Source of the DNA: Kineococcus endophyticus
GTDB lineage: Bacteria; Actinomycetota; Actinomycetes; Actinomycetales; Kineococcaceae
Direction of reading: 5' to 3'
Assembly (NCBI RefSeq): GCF_040796495.1
Contig: NZ_JBFNQN010000009.1
Location: forward strand, 1 to 64,000
Length of the DNA: 64,000 nt
Shown here: one piece after another, positions 54,285 to 63,397 of the stretch
Position numbering within the stretch: position 1 is the first letter of the stretch
How the letters are laid out: each line of letters starts with the position of its first letter
The notes under the pieces: generated by a model
What the model was told of the DNA's origin: nothing
The model's input: only the letters and a program-made list of their open reading frames with translations
Databases searched by the model: none
Made by a program: the position numbers and the translations under genes

Positions 54285-56723
54285 TCAGCCCTGGGGGCCG
54301 AACGCGTCGTCGTCGAAGACCGTCAGCGTCCCGAAGCCGTCCCCGACGACCGCCCCGCGAGGCGTCGCGATGGTCACGGTGAACCGGGCCTGCTGCTCCT
54401 CGGGGACGGTGTCCCCGGTCAGGGGGACGACGGCCGAGCCCGTGAGCGCACCGGCGGGGATGGTGACCCGCGTCCACGCGGCCGGGATGCGGCCGTCGAG
54501 GGCGGCGGCCGCGGTGTCGACGTCCACGGTCACCGGGACGGCCGAGCGGTGCGAGAGCGTCAGGGGCATCCGCAGCTCCTGGGTGCCGTCGGCTTCTACG
54601 GCCTGCACGTCCCCGATGCTCACGGCGGGCAGGGTCGTGACGACCCCCGTGCCGGTCGCCGGTGTGTCGAGGGCGACGTCGGACAGGAAGACGTTCGCCG
54701 TCGGCTTCAGCGGTGTGAACGAGACCGAGGCGAGGGTGCCGAGGTCCACGCCGGGGAAGGCGTCGAGCGGGATGCGGACCGTGCGCAGCCACGTCTTCGC
54801 GGCCCCCTGACCGTCCTGCGACCACGGCGACGCCAGCACCGGCAGCGCCGTGAGCGCGGTGGAGTACCGGGAGACGGGGACGCTCGCGGTGCGGCCCTTC
54901 GCGTCCGTCAGGGTCACCTGCAGGTCGGTGCTCAGCGTCCGCGCGGGCGCGGCGCGGAACGTCAGGGCCTGGTGCACCCCCGCAGCGGCTCCCGGAGCCA
55001 CGCGCACGGTGACGGGCTTGCGCTGGCCGACGGTCCAGCGGGCGTGCAGCAGCGGGGTGGCCGGGACGGTGGGCGCGAAGGCGGCCGGCGTCCAGTGCGG
55101 CAGGGACCCCGCGTACGGGTCCTGCGAGGTGCAGCGAGCGGCCTGGCCGGGCACCGGCTCACCCGCGCCGACGCAGAACGCCGACTTCGACGCCAGGGTC
55201 ACCGAGGAGGAGGGACCTTCGAGCCGGGCCAGGTCGGTGCGCGCGGACGAGGGCTGCTGGGCCTCGGTGTGGACCACGGCGCGACCGGCCGAGGCCGCAC
55301 GCCCGCCGGTGCCGTCGAACAGCGGACGGAACTGCTCCTCGCCGCCGAGGTTGAGGCGGAAGAACCCCGAGACGTAGGCGGCCCCGACGGCGCGCTGCTC
55401 GGCCGCGGTGAGGCGCTGCGGGGAGGAGGAACCGCAGACCGGGTCGTCGTCGACGCCCCAGTCGTCGTTCGAGGGTGCCTGGGACACCCCGGGCGTCCAC
55501 TCGGAGTTGAAGAAGTTGTGGTTCGCACCCATGACGAGCAGTGACGTGCGCAGGACGTCGTCCTTCGCGGCGTATCGGGTGTCGTCGTAGAAGTGCTGGC
55601 CCTGCTGGTCGGAGACGTCGCCGTCGCAGTACGGCAGGACGACGGCCATCGCCGCGCCGGGCAGCGTCTGCCGGGCGAAGTCGACGGGGGCCAGCGGCAT
55701 GACGGCCCGGATGCCGTACGGGTCGGGGCGCTCGGCGTTGAGGAGGGCGGCGCGCACGACGCCCTCGCCCCCGCGCGAGTGTCCCATGAGGCCGACGTCG
55801 GACAGGTCGAGGCGACCCTTCAAGGGCGCTCCGGCCACGCCGCCCCGGCCCGCCGTGAAGGCCCGCAGGAGGTCGAGGTGGGCGAGGACGAGCTCGCCGC
55901 GGGCCTGGGCGCCGCCGTCCTCGGCCTGGTAGTCCAGGGCGTTGATCCCGTCGGCGCTGATCGAGACGACCGCGTACCCCTGGGAGGCCAGCGCCTCGGC
56001 GGCCTGGCCGTAGCCGAGGTGGCTCGGGACCGGCTTCGCGCCGCCCGAGCACGGCCAGCCCTCGTCGAACTGGTCCCCGTCGCCGCCGTAGCAGGCCTGG
56101 TGGCGGCCGTGCAGGAAGACGACGACGGGACGGGGACCGGTGGCCCCCTTCGGCAGGTAGACGGCGGCGCGCTCCTCGACGGCCTGCCCACCCAGGCCGG
56201 GCAGCCGGACCGCGGTGTCGCCGAGGTCGTAGTCGGCGCGGGTGACGGCGTAGCGACCCTTCGCGCCGGGGTCGTCGGCGAGGGTCCGGCTCCCCGGGTC
56301 CGGCTGGGCGGCGGCCGGCGCGGCGGCGTGCTTGAGCACGCGCGCCTCCTGACCGGCCACGACGCCGTTCCACGCGAGCCGGACGCTGCGCGCGCGGGCG
56401 ACGCGCGGGTCGGAGGTCTGGACGGTGAGGGTGCGGCGGTCGGAGTCCTCGCGCGCCGTGCCGAGCAGGACGCCGTCCACGACGAGCTGGGGCTGCGCGG
56501 CCCGCACGGGCACGCCGCCGGGCAGGGTGAGGTCGACGTCCCACGACCCGGCGCCGGCCGGGGTGACCGTCCACGGTGCCGAGGCCGTCGTCCCGCTGGC
56601 GACGGGGGCGGGGACGGCGGGTGCGGCACCGGCGGCCGGGGCGAACGCGAGCGCCGCCGCGAGGGTCAGCGCACCCCCGGTGACCCCGCGGGCCACGCGC
56701 CGCCTGCTCGATGACCTGACCAC
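54285..56723 (-). CDS. Secreted alpha/beta-hydrolase with Calx-beta-like C-terminus
   Basis: The 812-residue protein has a signal peptide (1-33), an N-terminal beta region (about 45-160) and an alpha/beta-hydrolase domain (about 165-470). The latter has V-V-F-L-H-G-R at the oxyanion strand, nucleophile Ser in G-H-S-R-G-G near residue 313, and a candidate His in G-A-N-H-N-F near 405. Two beta modules follow, the last (about 700-805) Calx-beta-like with a D-D-D-A-F ending. It is likely an exported esterase or lipase; substrate unknown. Confidence 0.85.
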   Translation of the reverse strand: MVRSSSRRRVARGVTGGALTLAAALAFAPAAGAAPAVPAPVASGTTASAPWTVTPAGAGSWDVDLTLPGGVPVRAAQPQLVVDGVLLGTAREDSDRRTLTVQTSDPRVARARSVRLAWNGVVAGQEARVLKHAAAPAAAQPDPGSRTLADDPGAKGRYAVTRADYDLGDTAVRLPGLGGQAVEERAAVYLPKGATGPRPVVVFLHGRHQACYGGDGDQFDEGWPCSGGAKPVPSHLGYGQAAEALASQGYAVVSISADGINALDYQAEDGGAQARGELVLAHLDLLRAFTAGRGGVAGAPLKGRLDLSDVGLMGHSRGGEGVVRAALLNAERPDPYGIRAVMPLAPVDFARQTLPGAAMAVVLPYCDGDVSDQQGQHFYDDTRYAAKDDVLRTSLLVMGANHNFFNSEWTPGVSQAPSNDDWGVDDDPVCGSSSPQRLTAAEQRAVGAAYVSGFFRLNLGGEEQFRPLFDGTGGRAASAGRAVVHTEAQQPSSARTDLARLEGPSSSVTLASKSAFCVGAGEPVPGQAARCTSQDPYAGSLPHWTPAAFAPTVPATPLLHARWTVGQRKPVTVRVAPGAAAGVHQALTFRAAPARTLSTDLQVTLTDAKGRTASVPVSRYSTALTALPVLASPWSQDGQGAAKTWLRTVRIPLDAFPGVDLGTLASVSFTPLKPTANVFLSDVALDTPATGTGVVTTLPAVSIGDVQAVEADGTQELRMPLTLSHRSAVPVTVDVDTAAAALDGRIPAAWTRVTIPAGALTGSAVVPLTGDTVPEEQQARFTVTIATPRGAVVGDGFGTLTVFDDDAFGPQG

Positions 56724-56868
56724 GTGCGGCTCCCTCGTCCGGGGCGCCCGGCGCCCGCCGGCGTCCGATGATCACGGGCGCCGCGCGAACGCTCCCACAG
56801 CCCGCACGCGCGCGGGGCGTCGTTCACCGGATCGCCGACATCAAGGTCGCGGTCCCGCAAAGGACCTC

Positions 56869-57648
56869 TCAGACGCGGCGGTTGCGCAGGACGGGCAGGG
56901 TCTCGCGCACCGTCCGGACCCGGTCGAGGTCGAGGTCGACGACGAGCCGTCCCGGCTCCTCCCCCAGCTCGGCGACGACGACGCCGAGGGGGTCGACGAC
57001 GCGGCTGCGGCCGATGCCCGTGGGGGCGTCACCGGACGGGCCGGGCGGGCGCGCCTGCCCGCACGCCAGCACCCAGCTCGTGCTGTCGAGGGCGCGGGCG
57101 CGGGTCAGCAGGTCCCACTGCTCGGCCTTGCCCGGTCCCTCGCCCCACGAGGCCGCCACGACGAGCACCTGCGCCCCGGCGTCGGCCAGGGCGGTGGCGA
57201 GCCCCGGGAAGCGGACGTCGTAGCAGGTGCTGAGCCCGACGCCGACCCCGTCGACGTCCAGGACGACGTGCCGCTCGCCCGCCTCGACGGTGTCGGACTC
57301 GGCGTACCCGTAGGCGTCGAAGAGGTGGACCTTGTCGTAGTGGTCGCGCACCCCGGCACCGCGGGCCAGCAGGGTGTTGCGCACCCGGCCGCCGGCCCCG
57401 GGGCTGAAGGCGCCCGCGACGACCGTCAGGCCGGCGTCCTCGGCCGTGCGTTCCAGGGAGGTCGCCCACGGGCCGTCGACGGGTTCGGCCACGGGCGCCA
57501 GCGGCACCCCGAAGCAGCACGACGTCGCCTCGGGCAGCACCAGCAGCCGCGCCCCCGCGGCGCAGGCCGCGGCGACCTCCGCCCGGACCAGGTCGAGGTT
57601 GGCGGCGGGGTCGGGTCCGCTGCTGATCTGCGACAGGGCGATGCGCAC
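56869..57648 (-). CDS. Carbon-nitrogen hydrolase (nitrilase superfamily)
   Basis: The 259-residue protein has the Glu-Lys-Cys triad: Glu in L-P-E-A-T-S near residue 40, Lys in Y-D-K-V-H-L-F near residue 106, and Cys in S-T-C-Y-D-V-R-F-P near residue 141. Members hydrolyse amides such as deaminated glutathione or omega-amides. The TauE-like gene lies 38 bases upstream on the same strand, so the pair is probably one operon. The substrate is not determined. Confidence 0.92.
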   Translation of the reverse strand: MRIALSQISSGPDPAANLDLVRAEVAAACAAGARLLVLPEATSCCFGVPLAPVAEPVDGPWATSLERTAEDAGLTVVAGAFSPGAGGRVRNTLLARGAGVRDHYDKVHLFDAYGYAESDTVEAGERHVVLDVDGVGVGLSTCYDVRFPGLATALADAGAQVLVVAASWGEGPGKAEQWDLLTRARALDSTSWVLACGQARPPGPSGDAPTGIGRSRVVDPLGVVVAELGEEPGRLVVDLDLDRVRTVRETLPVLRNRRV

Positions 57649-57686
57649 GAGGTCTGCCTACCACGGCGGTCCGACGGGCGGGCGGG

Positions 57687-58427
57687 TCAGCGGGCGAGGA
57701 ACAGCCGGACCGCGAGGGCCAGACCGGCGACGGCGACCACGACGCGCAGGTACCGGGGGTCGACCCGCCGCACGACGGGCGGGCCGAGCCGGCCACCCAC
57801 GACGCAGCCGACGCCGAGGGCGAGCGCGGCCCACCAGTCGACGGGTCCGAAGACGGCGAAGCCGACGGCCGCCACGGTGTTCGCCGCGCCCGTGAGCATG
57901 TTCTTCAGGGCGTTGTTGCGGGCGAGGGACTGCGCGTGCAGGAGTTCGGTCAACGCCAGCATGAGGACGCCTGCGGCGGCCCCGAAGTAGCCGCCGTAGA
58001 CGCCGACGAGGAACACGGCCGCCAGGACGAGCGGGTTGCGGGCCGACCACCGCCCCGGGCGCAGCTGCTGCACGCGCGGCTGGACGAGGAGGAGCAGTGC
58101 GGCCCCGGCGACGAGGAACGGGACGACCCCCTCGAAGGTCGTCGAGGGCAGCGCGAGCAGCAGCACGCACCCCAGCGCCCCGCCCGCGGCGGCGACGGGC
58201 ACGAGCCGGCGCATCCGGGCGCCCTGACCGGTGAGCTCGGGCCGCGAACCGGCCGCCGTCCCGGCCGTCACCCCCAGGAGCGCCACGGTGTTCGTCACGT
58301 TCGCCGCCAGCGGTGGCAGTCCGGCGAGCAGCAGCGCCGGGTAGGACACGAGCGAGGCCAGCCCCGCCGTGCTGCCCACGAGTCCGGCCGCGACGCCGGC
58401 GAGCAGCAGCAGCGGCACCTCGATCAC
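57687..58427 (-). CDS. TauE/SafE family sulfite-exporter-like permease
   Basis: The 246-residue protein has about eight hydrophobic helices and the family pattern G-x-x-A-G-L-V-G-S-T-A-G-L-A-S near residue 10 and G-x-Y-G-G-Y-F-G-A-A-A-G near residue 133. TauE/SafE proteins carry small organosulfur or sulfite anions, and some act on other carboxylates. GTG 58427 is preferred over the upstream start that would enter the divergent sigma-factor promoter. It shares a strand with the nitrilase gene. Confidence 0.87.
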   Translation of the reverse strand: MIEVPLLLLAGVAAGLVGSTAGLASLVSYPALLLAGLPPLAANVTNTVALLGVTAGTAAGSRPELTGQGARMRRLVPVAAAGGALGCVLLLALPSTTFEGVVPFLVAGAALLLLVQPRVQQLRPGRWSARNPLVLAAVFLVGVYGGYFGAAAGVLMLALTELLHAQSLARNNALKNMLTGAANTVAAVGFAVFGPVDWWAALALGVGCVVGGRLGPPVVRRVDPRYLRVVVAVAGLALAVRLFLAR

Positions 58428-58521
58428 GGGCCCCAGTGAACCGGCTGCCCGGACCCGACCTGCGAACCGGGCCCCGGAAGGGTCTCCCCTCGTGTCGGGG
58501 GTCTGTGCTGTGCTGGGCCCT

Positions 58522-59517
58522 GTGACGACGACCACTCCCGGGACCAGCCCCCTGACCCGTGACGAGCTCGAGCGCGAACTCGCCGCGCGCCGGGCGGAGC
58601 TGCGCGGCTACTGCTACCGGATGCTGGGCTCGGCCTTCGACGCCGAGGACGCCGTCCAGGACACGATGGTGCGGGCCTGGAAGTCCGTCGAGGGGTTCGA
58701 GGGCCGCTCCGGCGTGCGGTCGTGGCTGTACCGGATCGCGACGAACGTCTGCCTGACGACGATCGAGACGCGGGGCCGACGGGCCCGTCCGATGGACCTG
58801 TCGGCGACGGCGTGGGAGCCGGTCGAGGCGTCGCTCGTCCGCACGCGCGGCGAGGACACCTGGCTGGAGCCGATGGTGGACGAGCGGGTGCTGCCCGAGG
58901 CCGGGGACCCGGCCGAGATCGCGGTCGCGCGGGAGTCGGTGCGGCTCGCGTTCGTCGCTGCGCTGCAGCACCTCCCGCCGCGCCAGCGCGCCGTGCTGAT
59001 CCTGCGCGACGTGCTGCGCTGGAAGGCCGACGAGGTCGCCTCGCTGCTGGACACGACGACGGCGTCGGTCAACAGCGCGCTGCAGCGGGCGCGCGCCACC
59101 CTCGCCGAGCGCCCCGACGTCGGCCGCACCGAACCGCTGGGCGAGAGCCACCAGGCGCTCCTGGAGCAGTACGTGCGCGCCTTCGAGGCCTACGACATCG
59201 ACGCCTTCGTCGAACTGCTGGCCGCCGACGTCACGCAGAACATGCCGCCGTTCGAGCTGTGGCTGGAGGGCGCCGACGACATCGCCGCGTGGATGGTCGG
59301 CCCGGGCCACCAGTGCCGCGGGTCCAAGCTCGTGCCGGTGACGATGAACGGCTCCCCGGCCTTCGTGCACTACAAGCCGATCGGCGCCGACGGGGAACTG
59401 GTGCCCTTCGCCGTGCAGGCCCTCGAGCTGGCCGACGGGAGGATCGCGCGGATCACGTCCTTCCTGGACACCCGGCTCTTCGACCTCTTCGGGTTCCCGA
59501 CCGAGCCGCCGGCCTGA
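58522..59517 (+). CDS. ECF-type sigma factor with SnoaL-like C-terminal domain
   Basis: The 331-residue protein has sigma regions 2 (R-G-Y-C-Y-R-M-L-G-S, D-A-E-D-A-V-Q-D-T-M) near residues 32-55 and 4 (L-P-P-R-Q-R-A-V-L-I-L-R-D-V) near residues 153-166. A SnoaL-like domain (about 210-325) follows, as in the SigJ/SigG-like and TIGR02960 groups. Such tails can act as built-in regulators. No anti-sigma gene is adjacent. It is divergent from the TauE gene with a 94-base spacer, which may hold its own promoter. Confidence 0.88.
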   Translation: MTTTTPGTSPLTRDELERELAARRAELRGYCYRMLGSAFDAEDAVQDTMVRAWKSVEGFEGRSGVRSWLYRIATNVCLTTIETRGRRARPMDLSATAWEPVEASLVRTRGEDTWLEPMVDERVLPEAGDPAEIAVARESVRLAFVAALQHLPPRQRAVLILRDVLRWKADEVASLLDTTTASVNSALQRARATLAERPDVGRTEPLGESHQALLEQYVRAFEAYDIDAFVELLAADVTQNMPPFELWLEGADDIAAWMVGPGHQCRGSKLVPVTMNGSPAFVHYKPIGADGELVPFAVQALELADGRIARITSFLDTRLFDLFGFPTEPPA

Positions 59518-59539
59518 GGACGTGGGGGACCCGCGCGGA

Positions 59540-60067
59540 TCAGCCCATGGACTTCCGCCCGTCCACCGCCTCGCGCAGCAGGTCGGCGTGCCCGGCGTGC
59601 TGGGAGATCTCCGCCAGCAGGTGCAGGAAGACGCGGCGGGCCGACCACTCCTCCTTCTCGAACCAGGGCGCCTCGGGCAGCGGGAACGCCCGGTCGAGGT
59701 CGAGCGTGCGGACGGCCTCGTCGGTGCGGGCCGCGACGGCGGCGTAGTCGGCCAGGACCCCGGCCACGGTCTCCCCCGGCAGCAGCCGGAAGGAGTCGGC
59801 ACGCGCCTGCCAGTCGGTCTGCTCGAACGTGGGGAAGGCCGAGGTGCCCTCGCGGGCGAACCGCACCCACTGGTCCTCGGTGTCCGCGACGTGCTTGACG
59901 AGCCCGCCGAGGCACAGCTCGCTGACCGTGGTGCGCGCGGCGGCCTGCTCGTCGGTGAGGTCGGTCAGCGTGGCGGTGAACAGCCACCGGTGCTTGGCGA
60001 GGGCCGCCAGGATCGCGGCGCGCTCGTCGGACAGCGGTTCCTCGGTGCCCGGCTCGACGGTCGTCAT
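59540..60067 (-). CDS. DinB/DUF664 family protein (second)
   Basis: The 175-residue protein has the DUF664 layout with K-H-V-A-D-T-E near residue 58 and H-L-L-A-E-I-S-Q-H-A-G-H-A-D near residues 148-161, giving the three metal histidines. Many members are mycothiol-dependent transferases or of unknown role. It converges on the sigma factor, 22 bases away, and is divergent from the helicase-associated gene. Confidence 0.87.
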   Translation of the reverse strand: MTTVEPGTEEPLSDERAAILAALAKHRWLFTATLTDLTDEQAAARTTVSELCLGGLVKHVADTEDQWVRFAREGTSAFPTFEQTDWQARADSFRLLPGETVAGVLADYAAVAARTDEAVRTLDLDRAFPLPEAPWFEKEEWSARRVFLHLLAEISQHAGHADLLREAVDGRKSMG

Positions 60068-60119
60068 GGGCGAACGCTACGACCGCGCCGTGTCCGAGCA
60101 CAGCCCTAAACTCGTCCCG

Positions 60120-62507
60120 ATGCCCACGGCCCCAGCTCGCGCCCCGAAGTCGACCCCGCGCACCCTCGCCGAGGACCTGCGTGCCCGCGCGGACGAGGAC
60201 CTGCGGGCCCTGTTCGCCGCGCGCCCCGACCTCGCCGCTCCCCTGCCGACGTCGTCCTCGGCGCTGGCGACGCGGGCGACGACGCGCGCCAGCACCCAGC
60301 GCGCGCTCGAACGCCTGGACACCCCGCTGCTGCAAGTGGCCGAGGTGCTGACGGTCCTGCCCGACCCGACGAGCGTGACCGCCGTCTCGAAGGCGTGGGG
60401 CGCCAAGGCGGGCGACGTCGTCGCGGAGCTGCGCCGCCGGGCGCTGGTGTGGGGCCCGGACCGCCGGCTGCACCTCGTCTCCGCCGTCCGCGAGCTCCTC
60501 GGGCCGCACCCCGCCGGGCTGGGCCCGTCCCTGGCCGACGCGCTGGGCCGGCGCTCGCCGCAGCGGCTGGCCGAACTGCTCGAGGACCTCGGCCTGGAGG
60601 TCAGCCACGACCCGGAGGTCGCGCTGGCCCGGCTCGCCGAGCACCTGGCCGCGACCGGCACCGTGGAGACGCTCCTGGAGGCTGCCCCCGACGGCGTGCG
60701 CGCCGTCCTCGACAAGCTCACCTGGGGGCCCCCGACGGGAGCCGTGGAGCGGGCCGACCGGCAGGTGCGGGCGGCCTCGGCGAGCGGCCCGGTGGAGTGG
60801 CTGCTCTCCCACGGGTTGCTGGCCGTGTCGGGTCCGGGGACCGTCGTCCTGCCGCGGGAGGTGGGCCTGGCCCTGCGCGGCGGGCGCGTGCACCGGAGTG
60901 CGGAGCGGACGGCACCGGAGCTCAGCACGACGCAACGCCCTGTGCCGCAGGTGCTCGCGGCCTCGGCCGAGGCCGCCACCGAAGCGTGCCGGCTGGTCGC
61001 CGAGCTCGGCCGCTGGTGGGGCACGGCCGGCCCGCCGGTGCTGCGGGCGGGTGGCTTGGGCGTGCGGGACCTGCGCCGGACGGCGACCGCGCTGGAGGTC
61101 GACGACCCCACGGCGGCGCTCGTCGTCGAGACGGCGTGGGTGGCCGGGCTCGTCGCCGACGACCGCGAGGTCGAACCGCGCTGGCTGCCGACGCCGGCGT
61201 TCGACGCGTGGCTGGAGGAGGAGCCCGGGGAGCGCTGGCTGACGCTCGTCTCGGCCTGGCTGCCGTCGACCCGCGTGCCGGCGATGGTCGGCACGCGGGA
61301 CGCGAAGGACTCCCCGCGCAACGCCCTGGGCGCCGACCTCGACCGCGCGTCGGCCCCCGCGGTGCGGCAGGCGGTGCTGGCCGAGCTCGCGGCGCTGCCC
61401 GAGGGCCAGGCCGCCGACGCCGCGAGCCTCGCGGACCGGCTGCGGTGGACCGCTCCGCGCCGGGCGAGCCGGCTGCGCGAGGACCTCGTGACGTGGACGC
61501 TGCGGGACGCGAGCTGGCTCGGGGTCCTGGGTGCGGGTGCGCTCGGCGCGGCCGGGCGGGCCCTGCTCGCCGGGGACGAGGACGGGGCGCGCCGGGCGCT
61601 GGAGGCCGCGCTGCCGACACCGGTGCGCGAAGTCCTGCTGCAGGCCGACCTCACGGCCGTGGCGCCGGGTCCGCTCGAGCCGGCGCTGGCCCGGCGGCTG
61701 GAGTCCCTGGCCCGGGTGGAGAGCCGGGGCGGGGCGACCGTCTACCGGTTCGACCCGACGTCGGTGCGGCGCGGGCTGGACGAGGGCGCCACGGCCGACG
61801 AGGCCCTCGCCTTCCTCGCCGAGCTGTCCTCGACCGGGGTCCCGCAGCCGCTGGAGTACCTCCTCCGCGACGTCGCCCGCCGGCACGGGCGCGTCCGGGT
61901 CGGTCGGGCCGCCGCGTACGTGCGCGCCGAGGACCCGGCCCTGCTCGCCGAGCTGGTGACCGACAAGCGGTGCGCTCCGCTGCGGCTGCGGCTGCTGGCC
62001 CCCACCGTCCTGGCGGCGGCGGCCGAACCGGACGAGGTGCTCGCGGTGCTGCGGGAGGTCGGTGCGGCCCCGGCGGCCGAGGGCCCCTCGGGTGAGCTCG
62101 TCGTGCGCCGGCCCACGGTGGCCCGGACCGGGTCGACCCCGCCGCCGCGCCCCGTCACCGGGGAGCCGCCGCTGCCTGGTCCCTCGCTCGTGAACGCCGC
62201 GGTGCAGACCCTGCGCGCCGGGGACGAGGACATCGCGGAGCTGGAGCGCAAGCGCGACCGGCACAAGCACGCCCCTGCCCTGCCGACGATGGACCCGACG
62301 ACGTCGCTGTCGGTGCTGCGCGAGGCCGTGGCCCGGCGTCAACCCGTGTGGATCGGCTACGTCGACACCGCGGGAGCCGCGGGCCGTCACCTGGTCGACG
62401 CGCTCGGCGTCGACGGAGGGAGGATCACGGCCTTCGACCACACCGAACGGACGGTGCGGTCCTTCTCCGTCCACCGGATCACCGGAGTGGTCCAGGCCGA
62501 GCCGTGA
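60120..62507 (+). CDS. Helicase-associated (XPB-N-like)/WYL-domain protein
   Basis: The 795-residue protein has an Ala/Leu-rich helical body with a central domain like the N-terminus of Ssl2/XPB (helicase-associated). Near the C-terminus (about 720-795) a WYL-like strand region carries P-V-W-I-G-Y and F-S-V-H-R-I. No ATPase motifs are present. In actinobacteria such genes sit beside XPB helicases, as here (63398), suggesting a shared DNA-repair role, by inference. The ATG is at 60120, 52 bases from the divergent DinB-like gene. Confidence 0.85.
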   Translation: MPTAPARAPKSTPRTLAEDLRARADEDLRALFAARPDLAAPLPTSSSALATRATTRASTQRALERLDTPLLQVAEVLTVLPDPTSVTAVSKAWGAKAGDVVAELRRRALVWGPDRRLHLVSAVRELLGPHPAGLGPSLADALGRRSPQRLAELLEDLGLEVSHDPEVALARLAEHLAATGTVETLLEAAPDGVRAVLDKLTWGPPTGAVERADRQVRAASASGPVEWLLSHGLLAVSGPGTVVLPREVGLALRGGRVHRSAERTAPELSTTQRPVPQVLAASAEAATEACRLVAELGRWWGTAGPPVLRAGGLGVRDLRRTATALEVDDPTAALVVETAWVAGLVADDREVEPRWLPTPAFDAWLEEEPGERWLTLVSAWLPSTRVPAMVGTRDAKDSPRNALGADLDRASAPAVRQAVLAELAALPEGQAADAASLADRLRWTAPRRASRLREDLVTWTLRDASWLGVLGAGALGAAGRALLAGDEDGARRALEAALPTPVREVLLQADLTAVAPGPLEPALARRLESLARVESRGGATVYRFDPTSVRRGLDEGATADEALAFLAELSSTGVPQPLEYLLRDVARRHGRVRVGRAAAYVRAEDPALLAELVTDKRCAPLRLRLLAPTVLAAAAEPDEVLAVLREVGAAPAAEGPSGELVVRRPTVARTGSTPPPRPVTGEPPLPGPSLVNAAVQTLRAGDEDIAELERKRDRHKHAPALPTMDPTTSLSVLREAVARRQPVWIGYVDTAGAAGRHLVDALGVDGGRITAFDHTERTVRSFSVHRITGVVQAEP

Positions 62508-62592
62508 GCGTGAGGTGCGTGTCGGGGCCGTGGGCTAGCGTCGTGCCTCGAACCGGTTGACCCAGCGGACGAGACTCGGAGTGCGGACCACC

Positions 62593-63360
62593 ATGACTGA
62601 CAGCGGGCAGGGCGACGGACAGCGCTCCTGGTGGGAGAAGCCGGACGCGGACCCCGCGCCGCAGGACCCCTACCGCCAGGGTGAGCAGCAGGGCTCGGGC
62701 CAGGACGCGCACGACCCGTACCGCGCGGGCTCCTCGGGCGACGCCCCGACGCAGGCCCAGCCGACGGGCGCGGCGCCGACGGAGGGGCTGCCGCGCTACG
62801 GCGAGTCCTCCGGGCAGCCGGCCTCCGGCCAGTCGTCCTACGGCCAGTCCGGGTACGACCAGTCCGGGTACGGCCAGGGCCAGTCCTCGGGCCAGCAGTA
62901 CGGACAGCCCTACGGCCAGCAGTACGGCCAGCCGGCGTACGGCGCCCCGCAGCAGAACGAGCTGTACCCCGCGAGCGGGTCGTACGGCGGCTACGGCGCG
63001 CAGAGCTACAACCAGCAGTACCCGTCCTACGACGGGCCGAAGGTGACAGGCATGGCGCACGCCGTCTGCTGGACGGCGGTCGGCGGTCTGGTCCTGTTCT
63101 TCACCGGGCTCGGGTGGATCGCCGCCATCGTGGCGCTCGCCCTCACGCCGGGGGCACGCCGGGAGATCGTGGAGTCCGGAGGGACGAAGCGGGGCCTGGG
63201 GTACCTGCTGGCCGGGAAGATCTGCGCGTGGGTGAACATCGGGATCACGGTGCTGGCCATCCTCGCTGTGATCCTCGTCTTCGCCATCGGCATCGGGACC
63301 GCCAGCACGGGCGGCTCCTCGTTCGACAGCAACTCCGTGAGCGTGCTGTTCCAGCGATGA
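62593..63360 (+). CDS. DUF4190 membrane protein with Gln/Gly/Tyr-rich N-terminus
   Basis: The 255-residue protein has a long low-complexity cytoplasmic region (about 20-150) rich in Q, G, S, Y and P with repeated S-G-Y-x-Q and Y-G-Q units, then two transmembrane helices (about 155-182 and 198-235) in a DUF4190 layout, and a short Ser-rich end. The Q/G/Y composition is like that of phase-separating or prion-like segments. It lies between the helicase-associated gene and the XPB helicase on the same strand. Function unknown. Confidence 0.8.
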   Translation: MTDSGQGDGQRSWWEKPDADPAPQDPYRQGEQQGSGQDAHDPYRAGSSGDAPTQAQPTGAAPTEGLPRYGESSGQPASGQSSYGQSGYDQSGYGQGQSSGQQYGQPYGQQYGQPAYGAPQQNELYPASGSYGGYGAQSYNQQYPSYDGPKVTGMAHAVCWTAVGGLVLFFTGLGWIAAIVALALTPGARREIVESGGTKRGLGYLLAGKICAWVNIGITVLAILAVILVFAIGIGTASTGGSSFDSNSVSVLFQR

Positions 63361-63397
63361 CCGGAAGTTCCCGAGCCCGCGCGGAGTTGACCACCAG

